Shown here: positions 1 through 6,952 of the stretch, one piece after another
Layout: each line of letters begins with the position of its first letter
How positions within the stretch are numbered: position 1 is the stretch's first letter
DNA from: Planktothrix paucivesiculata PCC 9631
GTDB taxonomy: Bacteria > Cyanobacteriota > Cyanobacteriia > Cyanobacteriales > Microcoleaceae
Direction: 5' to 3'
Length of the DNA stretch: 64,000 nucleotides
Assembly: GCF_900009265.2 (NCBI RefSeq)
Contig: NZ_LR735018.1
Location: 237,218 to 301,217, forward strand
Translations under genes and position numbers: made by a program
The notes under the pieces: model-generated
Told to the model about the DNA's origin: nothing
The model's database searches: none
Seen by the model: the letters and a program-made list of their open reading frames with translations, nothing else

Positions 1-63
1 CATTAAAAAGGCCACAGACAAAACTAGGGCGACCCGCTTGGACACTGAAACCATCTGATTCAT
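1..63 (-). CDS. N-terminal fragment of a gene cut by the window edge
   Basis: An open frame runs leftward from an ATG (complement of 61-63) to the window edge without a stop. It encodes 21 residues: a short polar start with Lys-Arg, then the hydrophobic stretch VALVLSVAFLM, which looks like the start of a signal peptide or membrane anchor. An AGAGG-type ribosome binding site lies just upstream on the same strand (complement of about 69-74). Too little is present to name the product. It is divergent from the next gene. Confidence 0.5.
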   Translation of the reverse strand, partial: MNQMVSVSKRVALVLSVAFLM

Positions 64-221
64 AACTTGCCTCTAAAAAATGTAACTTTTTAAGCGTTGA
101 GGAACATCCTACCATAAACTATGACAACCTGTCGTATTGAAAAACAACCTTGGCAAGTGGGCAAAAAATCTGTCACAATCTTTAACAATTACTATTATTG
201 TCCCGTGCCCCAATCTCAACA

Positions 222-470
222 ATGGCAAAAAAGCAAAAATTCCCCTATCTATTAGGGTCTAAATGGACATCTCATCAAAAAACCTGGGGTTGGAGGCATT
301 TCCAAGTCGCAAACCGCAAAAATCAAGGCAAATGGGTATTTGCCGAAATGGTGGCATCCTGTGACCCCAAGGTGAGATTTTGGTTAAATGCCCAACAACT
401 TCAAGACCGCGCTTTATGGCAACCCGGATGGCAGTCTACCCAGGAATTAGAAGACCTTGAATCAGTTTAA
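222..470 (+). CDS. Trp-rich small conserved protein (TIGR02450-like)
   Basis: The gene encodes an 82-residue protein rich in Trp, Lys and Gln. It reads KKQKFPYLLGSKWTS near the start and has repeated Trp residues spaced through the chain (KTWGWRHFQV, KWVFAEM, RFWLNAQQL, ALWQPGWQS). This pattern matches the small tryptophan-rich family TIGR02450, common in cyanobacteria and some proteobacteria, of unknown function. I chose the ATG at 222; a TTG 24 bases upstream is also in frame but adds residues unlike the family. Its stop lies inside the start of the next gene (14-base overlap), suggesting co-transcription. Confidence 0.75.
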   Translation: MAKKQKFPYLLGSKWTSHQKTWGWRHFQVANRKNQGKWVFAEMVASCDPKVRFWLNAQQLQDRALWQPGWQSTQELEDLESV

Positions 471-1092
471 ATCCACCCCTTCGGCCCAACTTCAGGCGAC
501 CCTTGAGCTTTTGCAACAAGCGACCGAAAGCCTGCAAGACCTGTTAGAAAACCCGATTTCTCAAGACCATCACCATGAGGTAATTAACCAGATTGAAACT
601 CAATTAAATCAGGCTTTAATTACCTTAAAAACAACGGAAAATCCACCGAATTTAGATCATATTCCTCCCGAGATTTTAAAACAAATAGAAAGTTTAGAAA
701 TCTCCTGGGAAAGTCTGGATATTCAGAGGGCTTTATCTAACCATCATTTGAGTCAAATTATCGGAATTATCACCGAAATTAATAATAAATCGGAACAAAT
801 TAGAAACAGAAAAGACTATTTTTTAGCCCGTCTTCCCCAAATTCCTATCGAAAAATTAGGGCCTAGGGTTCCTATTGTTACGGCGGCGGATTTTTTACCC
901 GATTATGAACCTTTACCACAGGATAAAAGAGAAGAACTAAAAGCTAAATATCATATTAATCAATTGATTCAAAAACGCCAGCAATCTCGTTATTCTTTAT
1001 TTGAAAGAATTAAACAAGCTGAAAAATCGCTAAGTCCCCAGACTCAACTGTCAGAAAATAATCAAGATCTTGAAGATGATTTGCCTTTTTAA
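457..1092 (+). CDS. Unknown protein with an SSB-like acidic C-terminal tail
   Basis: The product has 211 residues and no family I recognise. It is Gln/Glu/Leu rich and probably largely helical (residues about 5-130), with a Pro-containing middle (PRVPIVTAADFLPDYEPLP) and a basic helical stretch (INQLIQKRQQSRYSLFERIK). The last residues are DLEDDLPF. This closely resembles the acidic tip of bacterial single-stranded DNA-binding proteins (E. coli SSB ends DFDDDIPF), which recruits replication and repair partners. The only start giving the full frame is TTG at 457, overlapping the preceding gene. The tail may be functional or coincidental. The gene appears to be translationally linked to the upstream Trp-rich gene. 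Confidence 0.7.
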   Translation: MNQFKSTPSAQLQATLELLQQATESLQDLLENPISQDHHHEVINQIETQLNQALITLKTTENPPNLDHIPPEILKQIESLEISWESLDIQRALSNHHLSQIIGIITEINNKSEQIRNRKDYFLARLPQIPIEKLGPRVPIVTAADFLPDYEPLPQDKREELKAKYHINQLIQKRQQSRYSLFERIKQAEKSLSPQTQLSENNQDLEDDLPF

Positions 1093-1141
1093 AGATTCAG
1101 GTTATAATGGAGCCATATCCTTTTTTTATAAAAGAGTAAAA

Positions 1142-1390
1142 ATGTCTAAATCCGACGCTAAAAATCCCGCAACTCCCGATGAATCGTCTCAGTCTGGAGA
1201 TGCTTTAGAAATTGTTAGTATTAGTCTGGATGAACTGCAAGCAAAGAATTCTAATCAAGAGGGTTTATCTCAAGATAAACTCAATCAAGTGGCTGAACAA
1301 ATTAACGCTGATTTGCAAGAAAATAAAGCTCCAAATTGGCAAGTCGAAACTAATTGGAATGAAACCAAAGTTAGAGTTAATTTAGATTAA
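1142..1390 (+). CDS. Small acidic hypothetical protein
   Basis: The product is an 82-residue protein of unknown function. The first 30 residues are polar and low-complexity (Ser, Asp, Pro), followed by a more ordered region (LSQDKLNQVAEQINADLQENKAPNW) that looks helical and ends in a short beta-like tail (QVETNWNETKVRVNLD). I chose the ATG at 1142, which begins 49 bases after the previous stop; the longer frame opening at 1070 lies inside the previous gene. No membrane segment or signal peptide is visible. It is probably the third gene of the same transcript. Confidence 0.6.
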   Translation: MSKSDAKNPATPDESSQSGDALEIVSISLDELQAKNSNQEGLSQDKLNQVAEQINADLQENKAPNWQVETNWNETKVRVNLD

Positions 1391-1398
1391 AAATACCT

Positions 1399-1548
1399 GT
1401 AGGGGCGGGTTTCATAAAAATTATTGTTAATAACACATAAGTCCCCAAAACCCGCCCGACCCCACAATTAATATTCAATCAATCAAGAAAGGGCGGGTTT
1501 AGATAGTTTTTTGTGCTGATTAGAGATTGACTTGAACCCGCCCCTACG
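1399..1548. repeat. Inverted-repeat element with GGGGCGGGTTT arms
   Basis: The arm GTAGGGGCGGGTTT (1399-1412) is matched by its complement AACCCGCCCCTAC (1535-1547). Two further internal copies of the core, one in each orientation, lie near 1449-1456 and 1491-1500. The element fills the gap between two convergent genes. It looks like a small non-coding palindromic element and could also end transcription from both sides. No coding potential is seen. Confidence 0.6.
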
Positions 1549-1569
1549 GTTTTTTTTACTTAATTAACA

Positions 1570-2454
1570 TTAAAATAAAATTCCTTCTGCAACTTTGATC
1601 ACATTTCCCCCGACTTCTACTTGAATTAAATCTCCTGTTTTTTCGGCTTTTAATAATAGTAAAGAGGGACGGTCAATTTCATATCCCTGTTCTACTCTAA
1701 TATTAACTTGATCATAACCAAAATAATTATAATTTGACAGATATCCTGCTAAACAACCATTAGCACTTCCAGTGGCGGGATCTTCTGTAATTCCTAAAGC
1801 GGGGGCAAACATTCTCGCACAAAGATGATTATTTTGGTTATGGGTTTCAGGACAAAAGATAAAAATTTCCTTTGCTATTGTTGTTTGAATAAACCCAGAA
1901 TAATGTTCAATATTCACCTTAGCTTGTTTTAACGCAGATTGAGTTTTTAACGGAACAATAATAAATGGAATCCCCGTAGAAACCTCTTGAATGGGATAAT
2001 TAATATCAAAATCAGAGGGTTCCAAATTAAGGACAGGTGCTAAGATTTCCCGATCACAAATATGCTTAAATTCAGGTGAATTTTGTTGCATCCATAGTAT
2101 TTGTTTTCCGGCTTCTGTAGTTTTCCAAGTCACCGGAATTTGACCTACAGCTAAATTTAAAATCACCTGATTAACAGAGGCTTTAATTATCTCCTCTGCA
2201 ATGATATAAGCAGTTCCCAAGGTAGGATGACCCGCAAAAGGTAATTCTCGTTTAGGGGTAAAAATTCGCACGGAATAACCACCATTCTCTGGTTGAGAAT
2301 TACAAATAAATGTGGTTTCTGAATAGTTCATTTCTTGGGCAATTTTGAGCATTTCCTGATCGGATAATAGCTCTACTCCTTCCCCCCAAATAACCGCTAA
2401 TTGATTTCCGGTGTATTTAGTTTCGGCAAAAACATCAACAATTGAAAATTTCAT
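1570..2454 (-). CDS. PhzF-family isomerase/epimerase
   Basis: The product is about 294 residues and belongs to the PhzF phenazine-biosynthesis-like family, which has a diaminopimelate-epimerase fold. Family hallmarks are the opening MKFSIVDVFAETKYTGNQLAV, the SETTFI segment carrying the probable catalytic Glu, the FTPKRELPFAGHPTLG loop and the C-terminal EDPATGSANGCLAGYL loop. I chose the internal Met because family members begin there; the longer frame up to 2508 adds 18 unrelated residues. Most family members act on unknown small metabolites, and nothing around this gene suggests phenazine synthesis. It converges on the small-protein gene at 1390. Confidence 0.9.
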   Translation of the reverse strand: MKFSIVDVFAETKYTGNQLAVIWGEGVELLSDQEMLKIAQEMNYSETTFICNSQPENGGYSVRIFTPKRELPFAGHPTLGTAYIIAEEIIKASVNQVILNLAVGQIPVTWKTTEAGKQILWMQQNSPEFKHICDREILAPVLNLEPSDFDINYPIQEVSTGIPFIIVPLKTQSALKQAKVNIEHYSGFIQTTIAKEIFIFCPETHNQNNHLCARMFAPALGITEDPATGSANGCLAGYLSNYNYFGYDQVNIRVEQGYEIDRPSLLLLKAEKTGDLIQVEVGGNVIKVAEGILF

Positions 2455-2541
2455 GAAATTTGTGATTCTTGTGTTTGAATAATTCAGCGATAAACAAAAA
2501 TTAAGCAAGTTGTTTGTTATTGCTTTAGCTCAGAAGAAAGA

Positions 2542-2570
2542 GCGCTGAAGCGCAACAACGGCGCAACAAC
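2542..2570. repeat. Dispersed GCGCTTYAGCGC / GCGCAACAAC repeat, copy 1
   Basis: GCGCTGAAGCGCAACAAC is followed by a second GCGCAACAAC. Related copies occur at 23509-23556 and 44571-44613. All three sit between genes, and each combines a GCGC-TTYA-GCGC palindrome with a GTTGTTGCGC arm. Confidence 0.55.
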
Positions 2571-2587
2571 TGTGCTATAATGAGCTA

Positions 2588-3904
2588 TTATCTTTCATTC
2601 CAACTTTTTTCCGCATCTGCGATCGCCTGATCAACTGTTTTTTGATTTAACATTGCCGCTTGTAAATTATCATAAATAATTTTTTGCAACTGTTTAATAT
2701 CTTTTTGGGGTGGAATTAAAACCTGAGCATTTTTGAGTTCTTCTGCACTAATTAAACGGGCTTGATCTGCCACGGTTGAATTAGCAGGAAGCGTGGTAAA
2801 ATGACTATCTTTAAGAGCTTCTTGAATTGAAGGTAAAACATTAGCAGCTTTCGCAAATGCCAGTTGATTGGTACTATTACTAACAAACAAAGCAAACTTT
2901 AAAGATTGTTCAGGAACATCCGTAGATCTGGGCATAACTAAATTCATTACCGCCACCGTAGTTTTCCTCTGATCTCCGGTAATTTGTGGGGCGGGAATAG
3001 AAACCTGGGCTACCGTAGGGGCATTTTGACTAATAGCTTTTAAAAACTGTGGCCCCGAGGCTAATAAAGCTATTTCTCCCGCCTGATATAATTCAATTGC
3101 CCGGCGATGTCCTTGAGTTAAAACCTCCTTGGGAAGTAAATCTTTTTGATATAAATTAACCCAATATTCAAAAGCAGTTTTACCCTCGGGAGTATTAAAA
3201 GCAGCCTTGCCATTTTTATCCAGTAATACCACTCCCATCTGCACTAAAGATTGTAAAACTTGGGCAGAATCTTCCGGCACAAAAGAGATAAAAAACGCAT
3301 ATTTTCCCGTTTTTCCCTTAACTTTTTCTGCGACTTGTGCTAATTCTGTATAGGTTTTAGGCGGTTGATTTATTCCCGCTTGTTGGAGTAATTGTTGGTT
3401 ATAAATGGTAATTTGAGTGGTTAAATACCAAGGAATCCCAAAGGTAACAGTTTCACATTTATTGTTAGGACAAATATCAATTTTATTAGCCTGCCAAATA
3501 TTGGGTAAATATTGAGCTTGAACCGTTTCAGGAACCATTTCATTCAGATTTAACCAAGCATTCCTTCCCGCTAATAAAGACGCAAAATCAGGATTTAAGT
3601 TAATCACATCAGCGGCTGTTTTTGCCGCCACCGCCGCCAGCACCTTACTTTCCATCGCCGACCAAGGAATATCAACCCACTTCACCTTAATATCTGGATT
3701 TTCCGCTTCAAAATTAGCAATTAATTGATTAAAATAATCGGTGAATTGTGGTTGAAGTTGCATCGTCCAAAACTCCACTTCCTGCTTGCCATTTTGGGAA
3801 GTTGGCGAAGGGCTAGAACAACTGACTCCCCAACTTAAACATAACCCTAAAACCAATAACAAACCAAACCGTTTCCAAGATTTTAATTGTTGCATTTTAT
3901 TCAT
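2588..3904 (-). CDS. ABC transporter extracellular solute-binding lipoprotein (family 1)
   Basis: The 438-residue protein resembles family 1 solute-binding proteins for sugars. It has a basic start, a hydrophobic signal segment (residues 13-28) and a lipobox ending GVSC with Cys29 as the likely lipidation site, so it is probably anchored outside the cytoplasmic membrane. The mature part begins VEFWTMQLQPQFTDYFNQLI and contains the family's FEAENPDIKVKWVDIPW segment. No permease or ATPase gene adjoins it, so its partners must be elsewhere. The ligand cannot be inferred safely. An in-frame Met three codons downstream is an alternative start. Confidence 0.88.
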   Translation of the reverse strand: MNKMQQLKSWKRFGLLLVLGLCLSWGVSCSSPSPTSQNGKQEVEFWTMQLQPQFTDYFNQLIANFEAENPDIKVKWVDIPWSAMESKVLAAVAAKTAADVINLNPDFASLLAGRNAWLNLNEMVPETVQAQYLPNIWQANKIDICPNNKCETVTFGIPWYLTTQITIYNQQLLQQAGINQPPKTYTELAQVAEKVKGKTGKYAFFISFVPEDSAQVLQSLVQMGVVLLDKNGKAAFNTPEGKTAFEYWVNLYQKDLLPKEVLTQGHRRAIELYQAGEIALLASGPQFLKAISQNAPTVAQVSIPAPQITGDQRKTTVAVMNLVMPRSTDVPEQSLKFALFVSNSTNQLAFAKAANVLPSIQEALKDSHFTTLPANSTVADQARLISAEELKNAQVLIPPQKDIKQLQKIIYDNLQAAMLNQKTVDQAIADAEKSWNER

Positions 3905-3951
3905 AAATTAACTAAACCGGATAAAATTTGTTAAACTATATCCCAGATCTT

Positions 3952-3977
3952 CCTTTGTGTCTTCGTGTCTTTGTGGT
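3952..3977. repeat. Dispersed repeat CCTTTGTGTCTTCGTGTCTTTGTGGT, copy 1
   Basis: The motif CCTTTGTGTCTTCGTG followed by TCTTTGTGGT lies between a gene pair here and is repeated without change at 40671-40696. Degenerate reverse-complement copies occur at 31555-31580 and 53678-53703. All four are intergenic. Confidence 0.6.
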
Positions 3978-4080
3978 GACTTATACAGTCAAAAAATCCC
4001 AGGTATTGATCAAAAAAACAGGGTAACATGGGAAAAATAATTGTACCTGTTTACCCGGATCGATCACTCAAACTAAAAAT

Positions 4081-5172
4081 ATGGTTAGTCTATTAAAAGG
4101 ACTGTTTTCCAAACGCAAGCCAGGAATTGGCATTGAGTTATCCACCGAACGAATTAATCTCGTGGAACTGCGGAAAAAAGGCAACCAATTAAAGTTAGTC
4201 ACCTTAGCGACCACTCCGGTTCCCGAGGGCATTGTCCAAGATGGCCAAATTGTCGATACCCCAGCCATGGCGGAGTTAATTCAGGCGACTGTCACCGATA
4301 ACAATATCAAAGCTAAGACCGTTGGTACAGCCATCCCCGGACGAGAAGCCGTAACCCGGATTATTCCGGTTCCGGCTGAACTCAACGACGATGAACTAAA
4401 AGAATACATGAACGCCGAGTCGGGATTGTACCTGCCGTTTCCCCGGGAAGAAGGAGATGTGGATTATCAAAAATTAGGGCGGTTTGTGGATGAGGATGGT
4501 ATAGAAAAAGTACAAGTTTTATTAGTCGCAGCCCGCAAAGAAGTCACGGATACCTATGTAGAAACCTTTGCTCAAGCAGGTTTAAAAGTTACGGTATTAG
4601 AGGTGAGTAGTTTTTCTCTGATTCGTACCCTAAAACATCAACTTGAGCAGTTTTCCTCCACCGAAGCCGCGATTATTGCCGATATTCAATTTGATAGTAC
4701 AGAATTAGCGATCGTGGTCGATGGTATTCCCCAGTTCAACCGAACCATTGCCATTGGTCTATTCCAAGTCCAAAGTGCCTTAAATAGTGCGATGAATTTA
4801 CCTCCAACGAGGGATGTCAGTGAATTACAGGCTATGACCCTTCCTGTGACTGATACAATGGGAGCATTAAACGATCCCAATCCGGGAACTAATGCCATCA
4901 TTAAGGTTTTCGCAGAATTAGCCGATGAACTGCGTCGTTCCGTTGACTTTTATATTAATCAAAGTGATGGCTTAGAAATGGCGCAGTTACTATTAACTGG
5001 CCCAGGGGCTGCCATTGGACAACTGGATGAGTTTTTCATGCAACGGTTGGCCATGCCTGCCACCCAAGTTGACCCGATTGAATCCCTCGCCCTTGCCTTT
5101 GAACGGGAAATTCCCCCAGAACAACGTGCTAGTTTAGGAGTGGCATTAGGTTTAGGAATGCGAATGGCCTAA
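4081..5172 (+). CDS. pilM: Type IV pilus assembly protein PilM
   Basis: The 363-residue product is PilM, the cytoplasmic actin-like (FtsA-fold) component of the type IV pilus alignment complex; it binds the cytoplasmic tail of PilN. It shows the family opening KRKPGIGIELSTERINLVEL and the conserved segments GTAIPGREAVTRIIPVP and ESGLYLPFPREEGDVDYQKLG. A nucleotide-binding-like LLLTGPGAAIGQLDEF lies near the end. It is the first of four genes in the standard cyanobacterial order pilM-N-O-Q; a PilP gene is missing, as expected in cyanobacteria. These pili serve phototactic gliding, adhesion and DNA uptake. Confidence 0.96.
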   Translation: MVSLLKGLFSKRKPGIGIELSTERINLVELRKKGNQLKLVTLATTPVPEGIVQDGQIVDTPAMAELIQATVTDNNIKAKTVGTAIPGREAVTRIIPVPAELNDDELKEYMNAESGLYLPFPREEGDVDYQKLGRFVDEDGIEKVQVLLVAARKEVTDTYVETFAQAGLKVTVLEVSSFSLIRTLKHQLEQFSSTEAAIIADIQFDSTELAIVVDGIPQFNRTIAIGLFQVQSALNSAMNLPPTRDVSELQAMTLPVTDTMGALNDPNPGTNAIIKVFAELADELRRSVDFYINQSDGLEMAQLLLTGPGAAIGQLDEFFMQRLAMPATQVDPIESLALAFEREIPPEQRASLGVALGLGMRMA

Positions 5173-5216
5173 ATCCGGGATCACTCAGCCAGAAACCGTC
5201 AATACTTCAACTGATT

Positions 5217-6053
5217 ATGTATAACTTAGAGATCAACTTTTTGAATGATCGACCCGATCTATTAGAACGGGAAGTCCGACGACAGGTGAGTCCGACCCAG
5301 AGTATTGACCAGACTCCTCTTTTAATCGGGGTCGGGGCAGCTTTAGCCCTGAATGCCATCATTGGCGGAGCTTGGTTTGTTTTTGATCGACAAAATGCCG
5401 ATTTACAAAAAGAACTAGATATTCTAGTTGCTACCTTGGGCACAAAAACATCGGAGGTACAAGCCTTAGATCAAATTAATGCCCAAACCAAGCAAGCCAA
5501 TCAGGAAGCGGACGCCTTAGCCACCGTGTTTAATCAGATTAAACCCTGGTCGGCTCTCAGCCTAGAATTAGGGCAATTGATGCAGGTGGCTGGGGTGAGA
5601 ATTATTGATGTCAAACAAACCGAACCCGAAATCACCCCGGTAGCAGCCGCTCCTGCTGCTGCGACTCCGCCCCCCGAGGGTCAAGCCGCGACCCCGCCTC
5701 CTCCACCGGAACCCGAAACCGCTAAATTAGAAATTTCAGGAGTGGCTAACTCTTTTACTCAAATTAATGACTTTGTATTATTACTGAATCAATCCCCGTT
5801 CTTTAATGGGGAAAAAACCAAATTGATTTCGGCTAAATTAGAAGATAATCAGACTCAACTCGTCTCTAAACCAGCCAGTACGGATGCCGGGAATATTAAA
5901 CCCCAGTTACAATCGGTGGTCAAATATACGATTGAAACAAATCTCAGTCGAGCCAGTGCTTCCGAGTTGTTACCCGAGCTCCAAAGTAAAGGAGCTTTAG
6001 GATTGGTGAATAGAATTAAAACCCTTCAGGAAAAAGGAGTCATTAAAAAATGA
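5217..6053 (+). CDS. pilN: Type IV pilus assembly protein PilN
   Basis: The product has 278 residues and matches PilN, the bitopic inner-membrane partner of PilM and PilO. The short cytoplasmic tail MYNLEINFLNDRPDLLE contains the INFLN motif that docks onto PilM. A single membrane segment follows at about residues 37-55, then a periplasmic coiled coil and a ferredoxin-like domain. A low-complexity Ala/Pro stretch (about residues 140-170) separates the two, making the protein longer than proteobacterial PilN. The start lies 44 bases after pilM, and its stop overlaps the pilO start by four bases. Confidence 0.94.
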   Translation: MYNLEINFLNDRPDLLEREVRRQVSPTQSIDQTPLLIGVGAALALNAIIGGAWFVFDRQNADLQKELDILVATLGTKTSEVQALDQINAQTKQANQEADALATVFNQIKPWSALSLELGQLMQVAGVRIIDVKQTEPEITPVAAAPAAATPPPEGQAATPPPPPEPETAKLEISGVANSFTQINDFVLLLNQSPFFNGEKTKLISAKLEDNQTQLVSKPASTDAGNIKPQLQSVVKYTIETNLSRASASELLPELQSKGALGLVNRIKTLQEKGVIKK

Positions 6054-6838
6054 CCGTAGCTAATCAATTTATTGAAGATGTTGAGGGTGAAGGCAGTGGC
6101 CCGGTTATATTTGGTGTTCCCTTAACGCCAAAAATTATGGGGATTGGCGCCGGAGTTGCTGGCCTCCTCCTGGCCGGTTTCTTAATTTATAAATTAGTGC
6201 TTCCCACCTTAACCATAGGCCAAACTCTGCGGGAGGATATTAAAACTAAACAAGATGAAATTGAGAAACAAGATCAGCGTTTACGCGAAAAGGATAAGGC
6301 TCAAAAAGAATTAGAAGCTGCTAAAATTCGTCGTTCCACCGTCACCGCTTTATTTGCTGATGATGCCAGTTTAGAAACCCTGTTATTTGATATTAATGAA
6401 CAGATTAATAAAATTAATGCTGGGATCATCGACGAGGGCAAACTCGCCCAACTGAACCAGTTTAAACCAATTCCCGTCGAAAAACCAGAGGACGAGATTG
6501 TTAATGATAGTACCTTGGGGTCAGAGGTAAATGGCAAACTCAGAAGACGCAGGTATGAGGTCGAATTTACAGGCAGTTTTGAACAAACTCGCCAGTTTTT
6601 AGTTGCCTTGGAAAGACTACAACCCCTGTTAGTGGTCAGAGGCTTAAAATCTCAATTGGGGGATGCAACCTCGGTGATTGAGGGACAATATCGACAAGGG
6701 AAATTTGTTCCCTCTGCGAATCAACCGCAACGACAGCTAAAAAGTAGTTTTGAGTTACAGGTCTTGCTCCCCTTGAGTCAAGCAGAAGTGAAAGCAGCAG
6801 CGGCGGCGGAAGCAGCGGCGGCTGAACCTCCTAAATAG
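6050..6838 (+). CDS. pilO: Type IV pilus assembly protein PilO
   Basis: The product is a 262-residue PilO-type protein. It has a short cytoplasmic tail, one membrane segment (about residues 30-50, GIGAGVAGLLLAGFLIYKLV), a charged coiled coil (about 58-100) and a periplasmic domain with the family-like RRYEVEFTGSFEQTRQFLVALERLQPLLVVRGL. The C-terminus is Ala-rich. PilO pairs with PilN to link the cytoplasmic motor to the outer-membrane secretin. The ATG overlaps the pilN stop (ATGA), indicating translational coupling. Confidence 0.93.
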   Translation: MTVANQFIEDVEGEGSGPVIFGVPLTPKIMGIGAGVAGLLLAGFLIYKLVLPTLTIGQTLREDIKTKQDEIEKQDQRLREKDKAQKELEAAKIRRSTVTALFADDASLETLLFDINEQINKINAGIIDEGKLAQLNQFKPIPVEKPEDEIVNDSTLGSEVNGKLRRRRYEVEFTGSFEQTRQFLVALERLQPLLVVRGLKSQLGDATSVIEGQYRQGKFVPSANQPQRQLKSSFELQVLLPLSQAEVKAAAAAEAAAAEPPK

Positions 6839-6952
6839 TTGCAACTTCTGGCCCAAGTTGTTGTAAGGTAGCAGGATATTGAAGTGTTGGGGCGTTGAGG
6901 TGTTGGTTATTAACTAACAGCCAAAATTTAGATGTTGTGTTGAGGAGCAAAC

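Noticed and set aside
121-255. ATG-initiated frame of 44 codons in the region overlapping the Trp-rich gene
   Set aside because: It is in another frame to the better supported Trp-rich gene and lacks recognisable features; probably a shadow.
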